Counted from the stretch's first letter, positions 8,266 through 17,229 are shown. The stretch: DNA of 33,842 bases from an uncultured Prolixibacteraceae bacterium (GCA_913063265.1 CAJXZG010000060.1:1-33842); one strand, 5' to 3'. The notes: generated by a model from the sequence alone, not told the origin. Made by a program: numbers and translations.

Positions 8266-9147
8266 TTAAATCCACTCCTCGGCTAATACATCACCACGGA
8301 TTCCTATTACCACTTCTTTTACCGGAACTTTTCTTGATGCCATTTGCGATGCCATTTTTACCATTTGCGATAAACCACCACAACAAGGAACTTCCATAAT
8401 AACAACAGTAATCGTATTTACTTTAGCCTCATCGATTAAACGCACCAGTTTTTGTACATAAATATCCTGTCCCTGGTCGAGTTTTGGGCAGGCAATTACC
8501 ATTTTTTTCCCTTTAATAAACTGGTTATGGAAATTGCCATGAGCAAAGCCTGCACAGTCGGCAGCCACCAATAAATCAGCGCCGTTAAAATAAGAGGCTG
8601 CCGGATTAATCAAATGCATTTGCACGGGCCACTGCGTCAGTTCCGACGAAACTTCCCCAACCGGAGCAGCCATTTTCATTCCCGTAACATCAAATGACTG
8701 AGGTGCTGATCCCGGGCATCCACCCGTTGCACAAGCTGAATTTTCAGTTTCCTTATTATTATCTCCATGCAACAATTCATGTACTTCACTAATTTCAAAT
8801 GGCATATCTTCCCGGTTTGCTTTTATATAACTTAATGCTTCTTTTAAATATCCTGTTTCGCCGTGTTCCTGCAAATGTTTCAGGTGCGCAAAAACAGTGG
8901 CTTTTCCGGCACTAATCATTTGCGAAATTACTACCAGTTCATCGTAATCATCTGCCTCTCGTTTTTCAATTGTAATTGCTCCCTCCGGGCAGTGGCCTAA
9001 ACAGGCACCTAACCCATCGCACATTAATTCACTAATCAATCTTGCTTTCCCATCAATAATTTGTAAAGCTCCTTCGTGGCAATTTGGAACACAATCTCCA
9101 CATCCGTTACAAAGTTCCTCATCTATTTTTACAATTTCCCTTATCAT
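8266..9147 (-). CDS. Two-cluster 4Fe-4S ferredoxin-domain protein linked to hcp
   Basis: Iron-sulfur protein of 293 residues, likely a redox partner of Hcp. C13, C16, C19 and C23 make a complete Cx2Cx2Cx3C(H) motif. The second motif (C43, C49, C53) has Leu46 where the second cysteine would be, so that cluster may be [3Fe-4S] or use another ligand. The rest carries further cysteines: C-x4-C in NSACATGGCPG, then CAGFAHG, ACPKLDQG and EVPCCGG. I recall this architecture from 4Fe-4S proteins found beside hcp in anaerobes. The ATG at 9147 is chosen because the motif starts about 12 residues later, and because a -7-like element at 9168-9175 would be inside any longer version. It is divergent from the Crp/Fnr regulator at 9228. 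Confidence 0.85.
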   Translation of the reverse strand: MIREIVKIDEELCNGCGDCVPNCHEGALQIIDGKARLISELMCDGLGACLGHCPEGAITIEKREADDYDELVVISQMISAGKATVFAHLKHLQEHGETGYLKEALSYIKANREDMPFEISEVHELLHGDNNKETENSACATGGCPGSAPQSFDVTGMKMAAPVGEVSSELTQWPVQMHLINPAASYFNGADLLVAADCAGFAHGNFHNQFIKGKKMVIACPKLDQGQDIYVQKLVRLIDEAKVNTITVVIMEVPCCGGLSQMVKMASQMASRKVPVKEVVIGIRGDVLAEEWI

Positions 9148-9167
9148 TTTCTTCAATTTTACAAAAA

Positions 9168-9212
9168 CAAAAGTAGCAGATGTACGTTTCCCAAGATGTA
9201 CCATTTGTTACA
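9168..9212 (-). promoter_or_regulatory. Ferredoxin promoter with a candidate Crp/Fnr-type operator
   Basis: On the minus strand, TACTTTTG (9175-9168) is an exact TAnnTTTG -7 element, and no good -33 element is present. TGTACCATTTGTTACA (9197-9212) is a 16-bp imperfect palindrome with six of eight symmetric pairs matching. Its centre (9204.5) is about 41-44 bp upstream of the transcription start implied by the -7 element, where class II Crp/Fnr activators bind. The site also lies 16 bp before the regulator's own ATG at 9228. Confidence 0.5.
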
Positions 9213-9227
9213 AAACCACAAAAAATA

Positions 9228-9902
9228 ATGAATTATCAACTACTGACTAAATGTCCCATATTTAAAGGAGTATCGATAAATGAAGCAGAACACTTGCTGG
9301 GAAAAATTCATTTTCAGATTAAAAGTTATTCAAAAGAAGAAATAGTTGCCGTTGCAGGCGAGCCGGTAAAAAATTTAATGATTATTATGTCCGGCAGTGT
9401 TCGGGGAGAAATGATTGACTTCTCCGGGAAAACCATCAAAATAGAAGATATAGAAGCACCAAAACCATTGGCCACTGCTTTTCTTTTTGGACAGGAAAAT
9501 AATTATCCGGTAACCGTTACAGTTAACAAGGACACTAAAATATTGGTAATGCCGGTTGAAGAATTTCTAAAATTATTACAACTCAATTCTCGCATTTTAA
9601 GAAACTATTTGAACAGTATTTCATCGCGTGCACAATTTCTTTCTCAGAAACTTCATTTTCTGAGTTTTAAAACTATCAAAGGAAAAGTAGCTCATTATTT
9701 GTTAAAACAAGCAGGTGAAATGTTTCATTCAATAGAATTAAAAAATACACAACAACAATTGGCCGATTTATTTGGAGTAACACGCCCCTCGCTGGCAAGG
9801 GTTTTTGGAGAAATGCAAAAAGAAGGATTGATAAAGATATCAAACAAAACAGTTACCCATATTGATAAAAAGGCGTTAAACAAATTGATAAACAATGCTT
9901 AA
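9228..9902 (+). CDS. Crp/Fnr-family regulator, HcpR-like
   Basis: Transcription factor of 224 residues. Residues about 10-120 form the cyclic-nucleotide-binding-like beta-roll, 121-145 the dimer helix, and 150-215 a winged HTH whose recognition helix is near residues 184-197 (VTRPSLARVFGEM). There is no N-terminal Fnr-type cysteine cluster; C9 is the only cysteine. Its position divergent from the ferredoxin and near hcp matches the HcpR regulators of nitrosative-stress genes in anaerobes, which in some species bind haem. The ATG at 9228 is preferred over an upstream frame opening at 9180, which would run through the shared promoter. Its last 8 nt overlap the pgeF start, so the two genes are probably co-transcribed. 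Confidence 0.85.
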   Translation: MNYQLLTKCPIFKGVSINEAEHLLGKIHFQIKSYSKEEIVAVAGEPVKNLMIIMSGSVRGEMIDFSGKTIKIEDIEAPKPLATAFLFGQENNYPVTVTVNKDTKILVMPVEEFLKLLQLNSRILRNYLNSISSRAQFLSQKLHFLSFKTIKGKVAHYLLKQAGEMFHSIELKNTQQQLADLFGVTRPSLARVFGEMQKEGLIKISNKTVTHIDKKALNKLINNA

Positions 9903-10650
9903 AACACAGGAGCTTATTTACTATAAAATATTTTCGGGATTTGATAATGTAATTGCTTTTACAAGCACCAAACGAACATTTGAAACTGAAAATCCAAGAT
10001 TTACCGGCGACTCGGAAAATATTTATGAAAACAACCGGGTTTTACTTGCTGAAAAACTGATGATTAAAAGTGAGCAACTTGTTTTTCCAAGGCAAACACA
10101 TACCAATTGTGTTGCCGATGTTTCGGAAATTCCTGATGATGAAATTAAAGAAACCGATGCACTTGTTACCGATAAAAATGGAATTTGTCTTTGTGTCCAA
10201 ACAGCTGATTGTGTTCCGGTACTACTTTTCGACCCGATAAATAATGTTATTGCAGCAATTCATGCCGGTTGGCGTGGTACGGTAAAATTGATTGCCAAAG
10301 TAGCTGTACAGAAAATGATCAACAATTATGGCTCAAATCCAAAAGATATTTTAGCTGCAATTGGACCATCAATTAGTCCGGATATATATGAAGTTGGCAA
10401 TAACGTAGTTGACGAAGTAAAAAAAGCAATTCCAAATCCCGATAAGACATTATTTAAAGTTGAATCCGGAAAATATCATTTAAATCTTTGGGAAGCTAAC
10501 AAACAGGTTTTATTAAAAAACGGATTATTAAACAAGAATATAGAAATTTCGGGTGAATGCTCTTATTCTGATTCATCAAAATATTTTTCAGCGCGAAAAG
10601 AAGGAATGGAAACCGGAAGAATGGTATCAGGGATAATGTTGTTAAGGTAA
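9895..10650 (+). CDS. pgeF: Laccase-domain peptidoglycan editing factor (YfiH family)
   Basis: Single-domain YfiH/PgeF protein of 251 residues, the usual length. The family metal ligands are visible: H69 (RQTH), C106 (TADCVPV) and H123 (HAGWRGT). The conserved IGPSISP and GECSYSD...FSARKE motifs follow. In E. coli the homologue keeps incorrect amino acids out of peptidoglycan stems; family members also show purine-nucleoside phosphorylase or deaminase activity, and older databases call them polyphenol oxidases. The start ATG overlaps the stop of the Crp/Fnr gene (ATGCTTAA), so translation is probably coupled. The pairing may be mere operon packing rather than shared function. Confidence 0.93.
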   Translation: MLKTQELIYYKIFSGFDNVIAFTSTKRTFETENPRFTGDSENIYENNRVLLAEKLMIKSEQLVFPRQTHTNCVADVSEIPDDEIKETDALVTDKNGICLCVQTADCVPVLLFDPINNVIAAIHAGWRGTVKLIAKVAVQKMINNYGSNPKDILAAIGPSISPDIYEVGNNVVDEVKKAIPNPDKTLFKVESGKYHLNLWEANKQVLLKNGLLNKNIEISGECSYSDSSKYFSARKEGMETGRMVSGIMLLR

Positions 10651-10772
10651 AACATTCGAGACTTAAAAAATCCTTAAAAAACATATCTTTTTCCCTGAAT
10701 TGATGCAAAACAATTATCTTCGCATCATTTAATTTCTGAATCTATTTGAATTTTATAGAAATCTACTGACAG

Positions 10773-13700
10773 ATGAAAAAATACACACTGTATAATAACA
10801 TTTTAGGTTGGTTGACTTTTGTGTTATCAGCCGTTGTTTATTTATTAACTATTGAACCGACTACAAGCTTTTGGGACTGTGGAGAATTTATTACCCAGGC
10901 TTTCAAATTTGAAGTGGGTCACCCACCTGGTGCACCAATGTTTATGATTGTTGGGCGTTTCTTTACTCTTTTTGGAGGACCTGAAGATGCTGCTAAACTG
11001 GTAAATTCAATGTCGGCCCTGGCCAGTGCATTTACCATTATGTTTCTGTTTTGGTCGATTACCCACCTTGCAAAAAAGCTGGTAGATAATGGAAAAGAAA
11101 TTACCACGGGACAAACCATAGCTGTTATGGCAAGTGGTTTAGTTGGTGCATTGGCCTATACTTTTTCTGATACTTTCTGGTTTTCAGCAGTTGAGGGTGA
11201 GGTTTATGCAACATCATCATTAATGACAGCCATTGTTTTTTGGGCGATTTTAAAATGGGAAAACGTTGCAGACCAAGCTAATGCTAATCGGTGGTTGATT
11301 TTTATTTCATATATGCTTGGACTTTCTATTGGAGTTCACCTGTTAAACCTTCTGGCAATTCCGGCAATTGTTTTTGTTTATTACTTCAAAAAATATGAGG
11401 TAACACGTAAGGGAATTATTCTGGCTTTGGGAGCTTCAGTACTAATTCTTGGTGCTATTATGTACGGAATTATTCCTGGTGTAGTAACCATTGGATCGTG
11501 GTTTGAGTTGTTATTTGTGAATACTTTTGGATTACCATTCCATTCCGGTTTAATATTTTACATATTGGTAATTGTGGCGGCTGTTTCTTACGGAATATGG
11601 TACACTACAAAAAAACAGATGGTAATCTGGAATACAATTATTGTAAGCGTAACTGTAATATTAATCGGATATTCCTCATTTGCTTTAATCATCATCAGGT
11701 CTTCTGCAAATCCTCCAATGGACCAAAACAGCCCTGACAATGCATTCTCTCTGTTAAGTTTTTTAAACCGCGAGCAATATGGTGACAGACCATTGTTTTA
11801 TGGCCAGTTTTATAATTCACCACTTGATCCTCAAAACAGATATGATAAGGGAAAAGCTGTTTATACACCTATCGACGGGAAATATGTAGTAACAAACAAC
11901 AGGGTGATTCCTAACTACGATGATAAATTTAATACATTATTCCCACGCATGTGGAGTTCAATGGAACCAACACATGCCGACGATTATGCAGAATGGGGAG
12001 GTATCAGAGGAAAAAGAATTCAACACAGAAATGAACAGGGAGAAAATGTGATAATCGTAAAACCAACATTTTCCGAAAATATGCGGTTCTTTGTCAAATA
12101 TCAGGTAAATCATATGTACTGGCGTTATTTTATGTGGAACTTTGTTGGCCGTCAAAACGATATTCAGGGTCACGGAGGAGTTTTACACGGTAACTGGTTA
12201 AGCGGTATTAATTTTATCGATGAAATGCGACTTGGAAATCAGGATAATTTACCGGTTTATCTTGCTGAAAACAAAGCCAGAAACACATATTATTTCCTTC
12301 CATTGCTTCTTGGATTACTTGGAATATTTTTTCAGTACAAAAAAGGATTAGAAGGCAAAAAGGGAGTATGGGTTGTATTCCTGCTGTTTTTTATGACCGG
12401 ACTGGCAATTGTAATTTATCTGAATCAATATCCTCATCAGCCGCGTGAACGTGATTATGCTTATGCTGCTTCGTTTTACGCTTTTGCTATCTGGATAGGA
12501 TTGGGAGTTCTTGCTATTGCTGAAGGACTTAAGAAGTTTTTACCGGAATCGGTTTCAGCAGGAATTGCAGGTTTGCTTACTTTGGTTTTAGTACCGGGAA
12601 TTATGGCAGCCGAAAACTGGGATGACCACGACAGATCAGGAAGATATACAGCCAGGGATTTTGGCGCCAACTATCTAAAAACATGTCAGCCAAACGGAAT
12701 CATATTTACCAATGGCGATAACGACACATTCCCTTTATGGTATAACCAGGAAACTGAAGGAGTACGAACCGATGTTCGGGTATGTAACCTGAGTTATTTG
12801 CAAACCGACTGGTATATCAATCAAATGAGTCGTCAGGCTTATGAGTCTGCACCGCTTCCATTCTCTTTAACAGAAGATAAATATCGCCAGGGAACGAGAG
12901 ATATCGTTTACCTAATGAACGACAGACGAATTTCGCGTCCTTCCATTGGATTAAAGGAGGCCATTGAATTTATTGCCAGTGACAATCCGGCAACAAAACT
13001 AACACAGGCTGAGAATGCAGCATACATCCCTAAAAAGGTACTTCATTTTAAAGTCGATAAAGAAGCTGTGATAAGGAACAAAGCTGTCCGACCACAGGAT
13101 TACGATAAAATAGTAGATACAATAACCATCGATTTTTCAGGAAAAAATTATATCGCAAAAGACGAAATGATGATTTTGGATATGTTGGCTACCAACAACT
13201 GGGAACGCCCAATCTACTGGGCAATTACAGTGGGTAGAAATAAATATCTGGGTCTTGAAAATTATTTCCAGGTTGAAGGATTTGGATATCGTCTGGTTCC
13301 TATAAGAACTGAAAGTCAGCCCGACAGGTTATCATATGGTTCTGTAGCAACCGACCTGATGTATGACAATATTATGAATAAATACAAATGGGGTGAGATG
13401 AATAATCCGGACATTTATCTTGATGAAAATAATATGCGTATGATGACGAATATAACCAACAGTTTTACCCGTTTATCAGGTGAATTAATAAATGAAGGAA
13501 AAATAGATTCAGCATTGGCCGTTATTGACAAATGTGTTGAGCTTATTCCGCCAAGTTTGGTACAACCGGGTTATTTTACTGTTGAACTGGCAAATAATTA
13601 TTTCAGGGCCGGTGCACCTGAAAAAGGAAAAGAATTGCTTGAACTGGCGTTCGAAACTTTTAACGATAATTTAAGCTATTATTTTACCCTTGACAGTAAA

Positions 13701-13856
13701 TTTCTGGCAAACAGAAACGTTACTGAAGAAATTCAAAGAACCATGTTCTATCTGCAAATAGTTGAAAGAACGGCAAGGACTAATAATCAGGCAGAACTTA
13801 CAAAAAGAGTTGGAGATGCTTTCCAGGATTATCTTCAAAGATTTTCTTCAATGTAA
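10773..13856 (+). CDS. DUF2723 multi-pass membrane protein, O-mannosyltransferase-like
   Basis: Large GT-C-type membrane protein of 1027 residues. The N-terminal part (residues about 10-300) has many membrane segments and the DUF2723 signature: TIEPTTSFWDCGEF near 27-40, where GT-C enzymes carry a catalytic acidic residue in the first loop, then GHPPGAP. More membrane segments occur near 500-620, followed by a soluble part with GDNDTFPLWY and a TPR-like helical C-terminus from about 890. As I recall, human TMEM260, a protein O-mannosyltransferase, is homologous to this family, so a lipid-linked sugar transferase acting on exported proteins is a reasonable inference. TATCTTCG at 10715-10722 resembles a -7 element, and a strong terminator follows at 13876. 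Confidence 0.88.
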   Translation: MKKYTLYNNILGWLTFVLSAVVYLLTIEPTTSFWDCGEFITQAFKFEVGHPPGAPMFMIVGRFFTLFGGPEDAAKLVNSMSALASAFTIMFLFWSITHLAKKLVDNGKEITTGQTIAVMASGLVGALAYTFSDTFWFSAVEGEVYATSSLMTAIVFWAILKWENVADQANANRWLIFISYMLGLSIGVHLLNLLAIPAIVFVYYFKKYEVTRKGIILALGASVLILGAIMYGIIPGVVTIGSWFELLFVNTFGLPFHSGLIFYILVIVAAVSYGIWYTTKKQMVIWNTIIVSVTVILIGYSSFALIIIRSSANPPMDQNSPDNAFSLLSFLNREQYGDRPLFYGQFYNSPLDPQNRYDKGKAVYTPIDGKYVVTNNRVIPNYDDKFNTLFPRMWSSMEPTHADDYAEWGGIRGKRIQHRNEQGENVIIVKPTFSENMRFFVKYQVNHMYWRYFMWNFVGRQNDIQGHGGVLHGNWLSGINFIDEMRLGNQDNLPVYLAENKARNTYYFLPLLLGLLGIFFQYKKGLEGKKGVWVVFLLFFMTGLAIVIYLNQYPHQPRERDYAYAASFYAFAIWIGLGVLAIAEGLKKFLPESVSAGIAGLLTLVLVPGIMAAENWDDHDRSGRYTARDFGANYLKTCQPNGIIFTNGDNDTFPLWYNQETEGVRTDVRVCNLSYLQTDWYINQMSRQAYESAPLPFSLTEDKYRQGTRDIVYLMNDRRISRPSIGLKEAIEFIASDNPATKLTQAENAAYIPKKVLHFKVDKEAVIRNKAVRPQDYDKIVDTITIDFSGKNYIAKDEMMILDMLATNNWERPIYWAITVGRNKYLGLENYFQVEGFGYRLVPIRTESQPDRLSYGSVATDLMYDNIMNKYKWGEMNNPDIYLDENNMRMMTNITNSFTRLSGELINEGKIDSALAVIDKCVELIPPSLVQPGYFTVELANNYFRAGAPEKGKELLELAFETFNDNLSYYFTLDSKFLANRNVTEEIQRTMFYLQIVERTARTNNQAELTKRVGDAFQDYLQRFSSM

Positions 13857-13875
13857 TTTTTAATTCCTTCATAAA

Positions 13876-13916
13876 ATAAAAAAGTCAGGTTGATAATTTC
13901 AGCCTGACTTTTTTAT
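13876..13916 (+). terminator. Rho-independent terminator after the DUF2723 gene
   Basis: AAAAAAGTCAGG (13878-13889) pairs perfectly with CCTGACTTTTTT (13903-13914). Inner pairs leave a loop of about 7 nt. The A-tract and T-tract make it suited to both directions, but only the plus-strand gene points into it. Confidence 0.9.
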
Positions 13917-14019
13917 GATTTGGATTTCTGTCAGGACATTTCAAAATTATTGGAAATAGCTTAATCATTTTAAGAATTGGTATTATCTTCACGCACAAAA
14001 TCTAAAAAACATAATAAAA

Positions 14020-15288
14020 ATGAATATTCTGATTATTGGTTCGGGTGGTAGAGAGCATGCGATAGGTTGGAAAATTAAACAAAGTGAAAAAGTGGAAAAC
14101 CTTTTTTTCGCTCCCGGAAATGCAGGAACAGCTCAAATCGGAACCAACCTTGACGCCGGTGTCAGCAACTTTCAGAAAATAAAAACATTGGTTTTAGAGA
14201 ATAAAATTGATATGATGGTCATAGGACCGGAAGTTCCTTTGGTTGATGGATTACACGATTTCTTTGCAGAAGATCCCGAACTGCAAACAATAAAAGTGGT
14301 TGGTCCGAAAAAAGAAGGTGCTCAACTAGAAGGAAGTAAAGATTTTGCAAAAGATTTTATGTTGAAAAATAACATCCCTACTGCGAAATACTTTACTGTG
14401 ACAAATGAAAATCTTGAAGAGGGTTATTCATTTTTAGATACAATGAAAGCGCCTTATGTACTAAAAGCCGATGGACTGGCAGCCGGTAAAGGTGTATTGA
14501 TAATTGACTCGCTTGAAGAAACAAAAAATTCACTAAAAGAAATGCTGGCAGGTCAATTTGGCGATGCAAGTAAAAAAGTAGTTATAGAAGAATTCCTGAG
14601 TGGTGTTGAAGTTTCTGTTTTTGTGATAACTGACGGAAAAAGTTACAAGATTCTTCCTGAAGCCAAAGATTACAAACGAATTGGCGAAGGTGATACAGGA
14701 TTAAATACCGGTGGTATGGGAGCAATTACTCCGGTTCCATTCGCTGATGAAGTGTTTATGGAGAGAGTGGAGAAACAGATTATTCAACCCACAATTAACG
14801 GACTCCAAAAGGAAAATATTTAATACAACGGTTTTATTTTCCTGGGTTTGATAAACGTTGATAATAATCCATACGTGATAGAATATAATGTTCGAATGGG
14901 TGATCCTGAAACCGAAGCAGTAATGTTGCGAATCAAATCAGATTTTGTTGATTTACTTGAAGGAGCGGCTACCGGAACTTTGGAAGAAAAACAAATTGAA
15001 TTTGATGAACGTGCTGCAGTGACAGTAATGCTGGTTTCAGGGGGTTATCCCGGAAAATATGAAAGTGGCATTAAAATTACCGGCATTGAAAATGTAAAAA
15101 ACAGTATAGTTTTCCATGCTGGAACAAAATCTGAAAATGGTAACACAGTAACTGCCGGAGGGCGGGTAATTGCTGTTAGTTCCTATGGAAAAGATAAGGA
15201 AGAAGCACTCGGAATCTCATATGATAATGCCAAAATCATTCAATTCGACAAAAAATACTACAGGAAAGATCTTGGATTTGATTTGTAA
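14020..15288 (+). pseudogene. purD: Phosphoribosylamine-glycine ligase, interrupted by an in-frame TAA
   Basis: PurD (GARS) catalyses the second step of purine synthesis, joining glycine to phosphoribosylamine with ATP. The reading frame spans 423 codons, a normal PurD length. It begins MNILIIGSGGREHAIGWK, carries KADGLAAGKGV of the ATP-grasp fold near residue 150, and GEGDTGLNTGGMGAITP. A TAA at 14821-14823 (codon 268) then interrupts it. The same frame continues at once with [10 protein letters not shown] and [12 protein letters not shown], the conserved metal/ATP-binding part. No frameshift is needed: 14020-14823 and 14824-15288 are in one frame. One base change (for example TAA from GAA, CAA or AAA) would restore the gene. 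Options are a sequencing error, a recent nonsense mutation, or read-through. TAA ends many other genes here, so code reassignment is excluded. The next gene begins 4 nt after the final stop. Confidence 0.93.
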
Positions 15289-15291
15289 GTT

Positions 15292-16296
15292 ATGATTTTA
15301 AAAATACTGAAATCAAACTCACCATTTGTATACTTTTTTTACCTGATTGTTGCAGTTTTATTTTGGGTAAGAAGTTTTTCTTTACCTCAATCATACCCCT
15401 TTAGTGAAGGTGAGTTCAAAAGTATTTTATTCAATCCGATTTATAAAGCTATTTCCGGCATACCTCTTTTGCAGGTATTTTTTTCTCTGATATTGGTTCT
15501 GTTTGTAGCATTTTTAATTCAACTTGTAAACAGCAGTTACATTTTAATAAGGGATAAAACCAAATTACCGGCCATCATCTTTATAGTTATTGTAGGAGGT
15601 TTCGCTTCAATTCATACTTTACATCCTGTGTATTTTGCAGCTGTTTTTGCTTTGCTTGGCATTAATAGTCTGTTTGCAATTTTTAATAATCCTGAACCTC
15701 GCCTTGATATTTTTAATGCGGGTTTATTTGTTGCAATTGGTTCGTTGTTTTATTATAACCTGGTTGTAATTTTACCTGCCTTTTTGGTTTCAATTACAAT
15801 TTTAAGACGAAATATAAACGGTCGAGAGTTTTTTATTATGCTTATCGGATTTATTATACCATTCGCATTTGCTTTAAGTTTTGCCTATTTTACAAACCAA
15901 TTGGATGAAACGATTATCAATTTACGGAATAGTTTTTCTACATCAATAAATCATCTTGAAAAGAATTATCCCTTATATATATTTTTAGGATTCCTCGCTT
16001 TTTTGACTCTACTGGGAAGTTTTAAAATAATTCAACAGTTTGATTCAAGAAAAGTACGAACAAGAAAATCATACCAGGTTCTTTTCCTTGTTTTTCTTTT
16101 TTCTATAATAAGTTATGTTGTAGTGCCGGCAACTTCACAGGAAATGTTGATTATTTCAGCCATTCCTTTAACATTTTTAATAGCCAACCTGTTTGTTGCT
16201 TTTAAATCAGTGTTTTGGGGTGAATTACTTTTTTCATTATTCCTTATTACATCCTTGTTAATGCAATTTGCTGATAAAATAATGCCTGTTGGCTAA
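15292..16296 (+). CDS. Integral membrane protein, DUF6427-like
   Basis: Polytopic protein of 334 residues with about eight to ten hydrophobic segments from residue 12 to the end and short basic loops (IRDKTK, RRNINGR, SRKVRTRKS). No catalytic motif is visible. The sequence resembles the DUF6427 membrane family of Bacteroidota, of unknown function, though I recognise it only by overall character. The ATG lies 4 nt after the purD stop, so it is probably co-transcribed with purD and could suffer polarity from the stop inside that gene. Confidence 0.75.
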   Translation: MILKILKSNSPFVYFFYLIVAVLFWVRSFSLPQSYPFSEGEFKSILFNPIYKAISGIPLLQVFFSLILVLFVAFLIQLVNSSYILIRDKTKLPAIIFIVIVGGFASIHTLHPVYFAAVFALLGINSLFAIFNNPEPRLDIFNAGLFVAIGSLFYYNLVVILPAFLVSITILRRNINGREFFIMLIGFIIPFAFALSFAYFTNQLDETIINLRNSFSTSINHLEKNYPLYIFLGFLAFLTLLGSFKIIQQFDSRKVRTRKSYQVLFLVFLFSIISYVVVPATSQEMLIISAIPLTFLIANLFVAFKSVFWGELLFSLFLITSLLMQFADKIMPVG

Positions 16297-16330
16297 ACTG
16301 CTTTTTTACAAATTATTCCAAACAAATCGA

Positions 16331-16338
16331 TATTTTTG
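16331..16338 (+). promoter_or_regulatory. Candidate -7 element of tsaB
   Basis: TATTTTTG is an exact match to the Bacteroidota -7 consensus TAnnTTTG, 25 nt before the tsaB ATG. I see no clear TTTG at the -33 position. Confidence 0.45.
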
Positions 16339-16363
16339 CCCTAAAATATTCTAAACAGAATTT

Positions 16364-17077
16364 ATGGCACGTATTTTAAATATTGAAACATCAACCGAGA
16401 TATGTTCTGTTACCCTTGCTCAAGACGGTAAAACTTTATTTAAAAAGGAAAGTTCGGAGGGCTTAAATCATTCCAGGATTTTAACAGTGTTTATTGAAGA
16501 ACTTTTTAACGAAAATAACGTGGATATTAAATCGTTGGATGCAGTTGCTGTGAGTAAAGGACCGGGATCATACACGGGATTAAGAATTGGCGTTTCGGTA
16601 GCCAAAGGCATATGTTATGGATTAAATATTCCTTTAATATCCGTAAATTCCCTTGAAGTAATCGGTAAATACACTGCAAAGAATGTTTCAAAATATATTT
16701 CGCTTAATAAAAATGAATCAGTATTCTTTTGTCCGATGATTGATGCGAGAAGGATGGAGGTTTATACTGCTTTATTTGATCGGGAAGGGAAAGAAATACA
16801 AACTGTTTCAGCTGAAATTATTGAAGAAAATTTCCTCTCGGAATTATTAAAAAACAACAAAATACTTTTCTTTGGTAACGGGGCAGATAAATGTAAAAAC
16901 ACCATTCAGCATAAAAATGCAATTTTTAACGGACCTGCAACTACCTCTGCGGAATTTATGCAGGCTGTTTCCGATGAAAAATACAATAAAAATCAGTTTG
17001 AAGATGTCGCTTATTTCGAACCATTTTATTTAAAAGATTTTATAGTCACCATTCCGAAAAACAAGGTTTTAAAATAG
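16364..17077 (+). CDS. tsaB: tRNA threonylcarbamoyladenosine synthesis protein TsaB
   Basis: TsaB, 237 residues, a scaffold partner of TsaD and TsaE in making the t6A base at position 37 of ANN-decoding tRNAs. The N-terminal ASKHA fold begins ILNIETSTEICSVTLAQDG. The family signature KGPGSYTGLRIGVSVAKG is at about residues 66-83, followed by IPLISVNSLE. As expected for TsaB, the metal-binding HxxxH of TsaD is absent. The start ATG follows a -7-like element at 16331. It is 67 nt past the upstream membrane-protein gene and probably has its own promoter. Confidence 0.93.
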   Translation: MARILNIETSTEICSVTLAQDGKTLFKKESSEGLNHSRILTVFIEELFNENNVDIKSLDAVAVSKGPGSYTGLRIGVSVAKGICYGLNIPLISVNSLEVIGKYTAKNVSKYISLNKNESVFFCPMIDARRMEVYTALFDREGKEIQTVSAEIIEENFLSELLKNNKILFFGNGADKCKNTIQHKNAIFNGPATTSAEFMQAVSDEKYNKNQFEDVAYFEPFYLKDFIVTIPKNKVLK

Positions 17078-17171
17078 ATTTTGAATGAGAATTCGGGATA
17101 AAAATCGATATTTCAATTTATACCATAAATAAGAAAAGACATAATTTAAAAGCAAAAAAAACACAGAAAGA

Positions 17172-17201
17172 ATTGATTTCTAACTGTTTTATTTATTTTT
17201 G
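17172..17201 (+). promoter_or_regulatory. Candidate efp promoter
   Basis: TATTTTTG (17194-17201) matches TAnnTTTG exactly. ATTG (17172-17175), 18 nt upstream, is a near match to TTTG. This predicts a start of transcription near 17206 and a leader of about 20-25 nt before the efp ATG. Confidence 0.55.
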
Positions 17202-17229
17202 CGGCTAAATAATCAGAAAAGAAAATTTC

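Noticed and set aside
9180..9227. Longer N-terminus for the Crp/Fnr regulator
   Set aside because: The added 16 residues would be translated from the shared promoter/operator region and do not belong to the family's N-terminus.
14821..14823. Stop-codon reassignment as the explanation of the purD TAA
   Set aside because: TAA terminates many intact genes in this window at the expected family length, for example efp, pgeF and hcp.
14848..15288. Separate small gene for a PurD C-terminal fragment
   Set aside because: It is in the same frame as the preceding purD part, and the conserved PurD sequence begins directly after the TAA at 14821, before any start codon. It is the rest of one interrupted gene.
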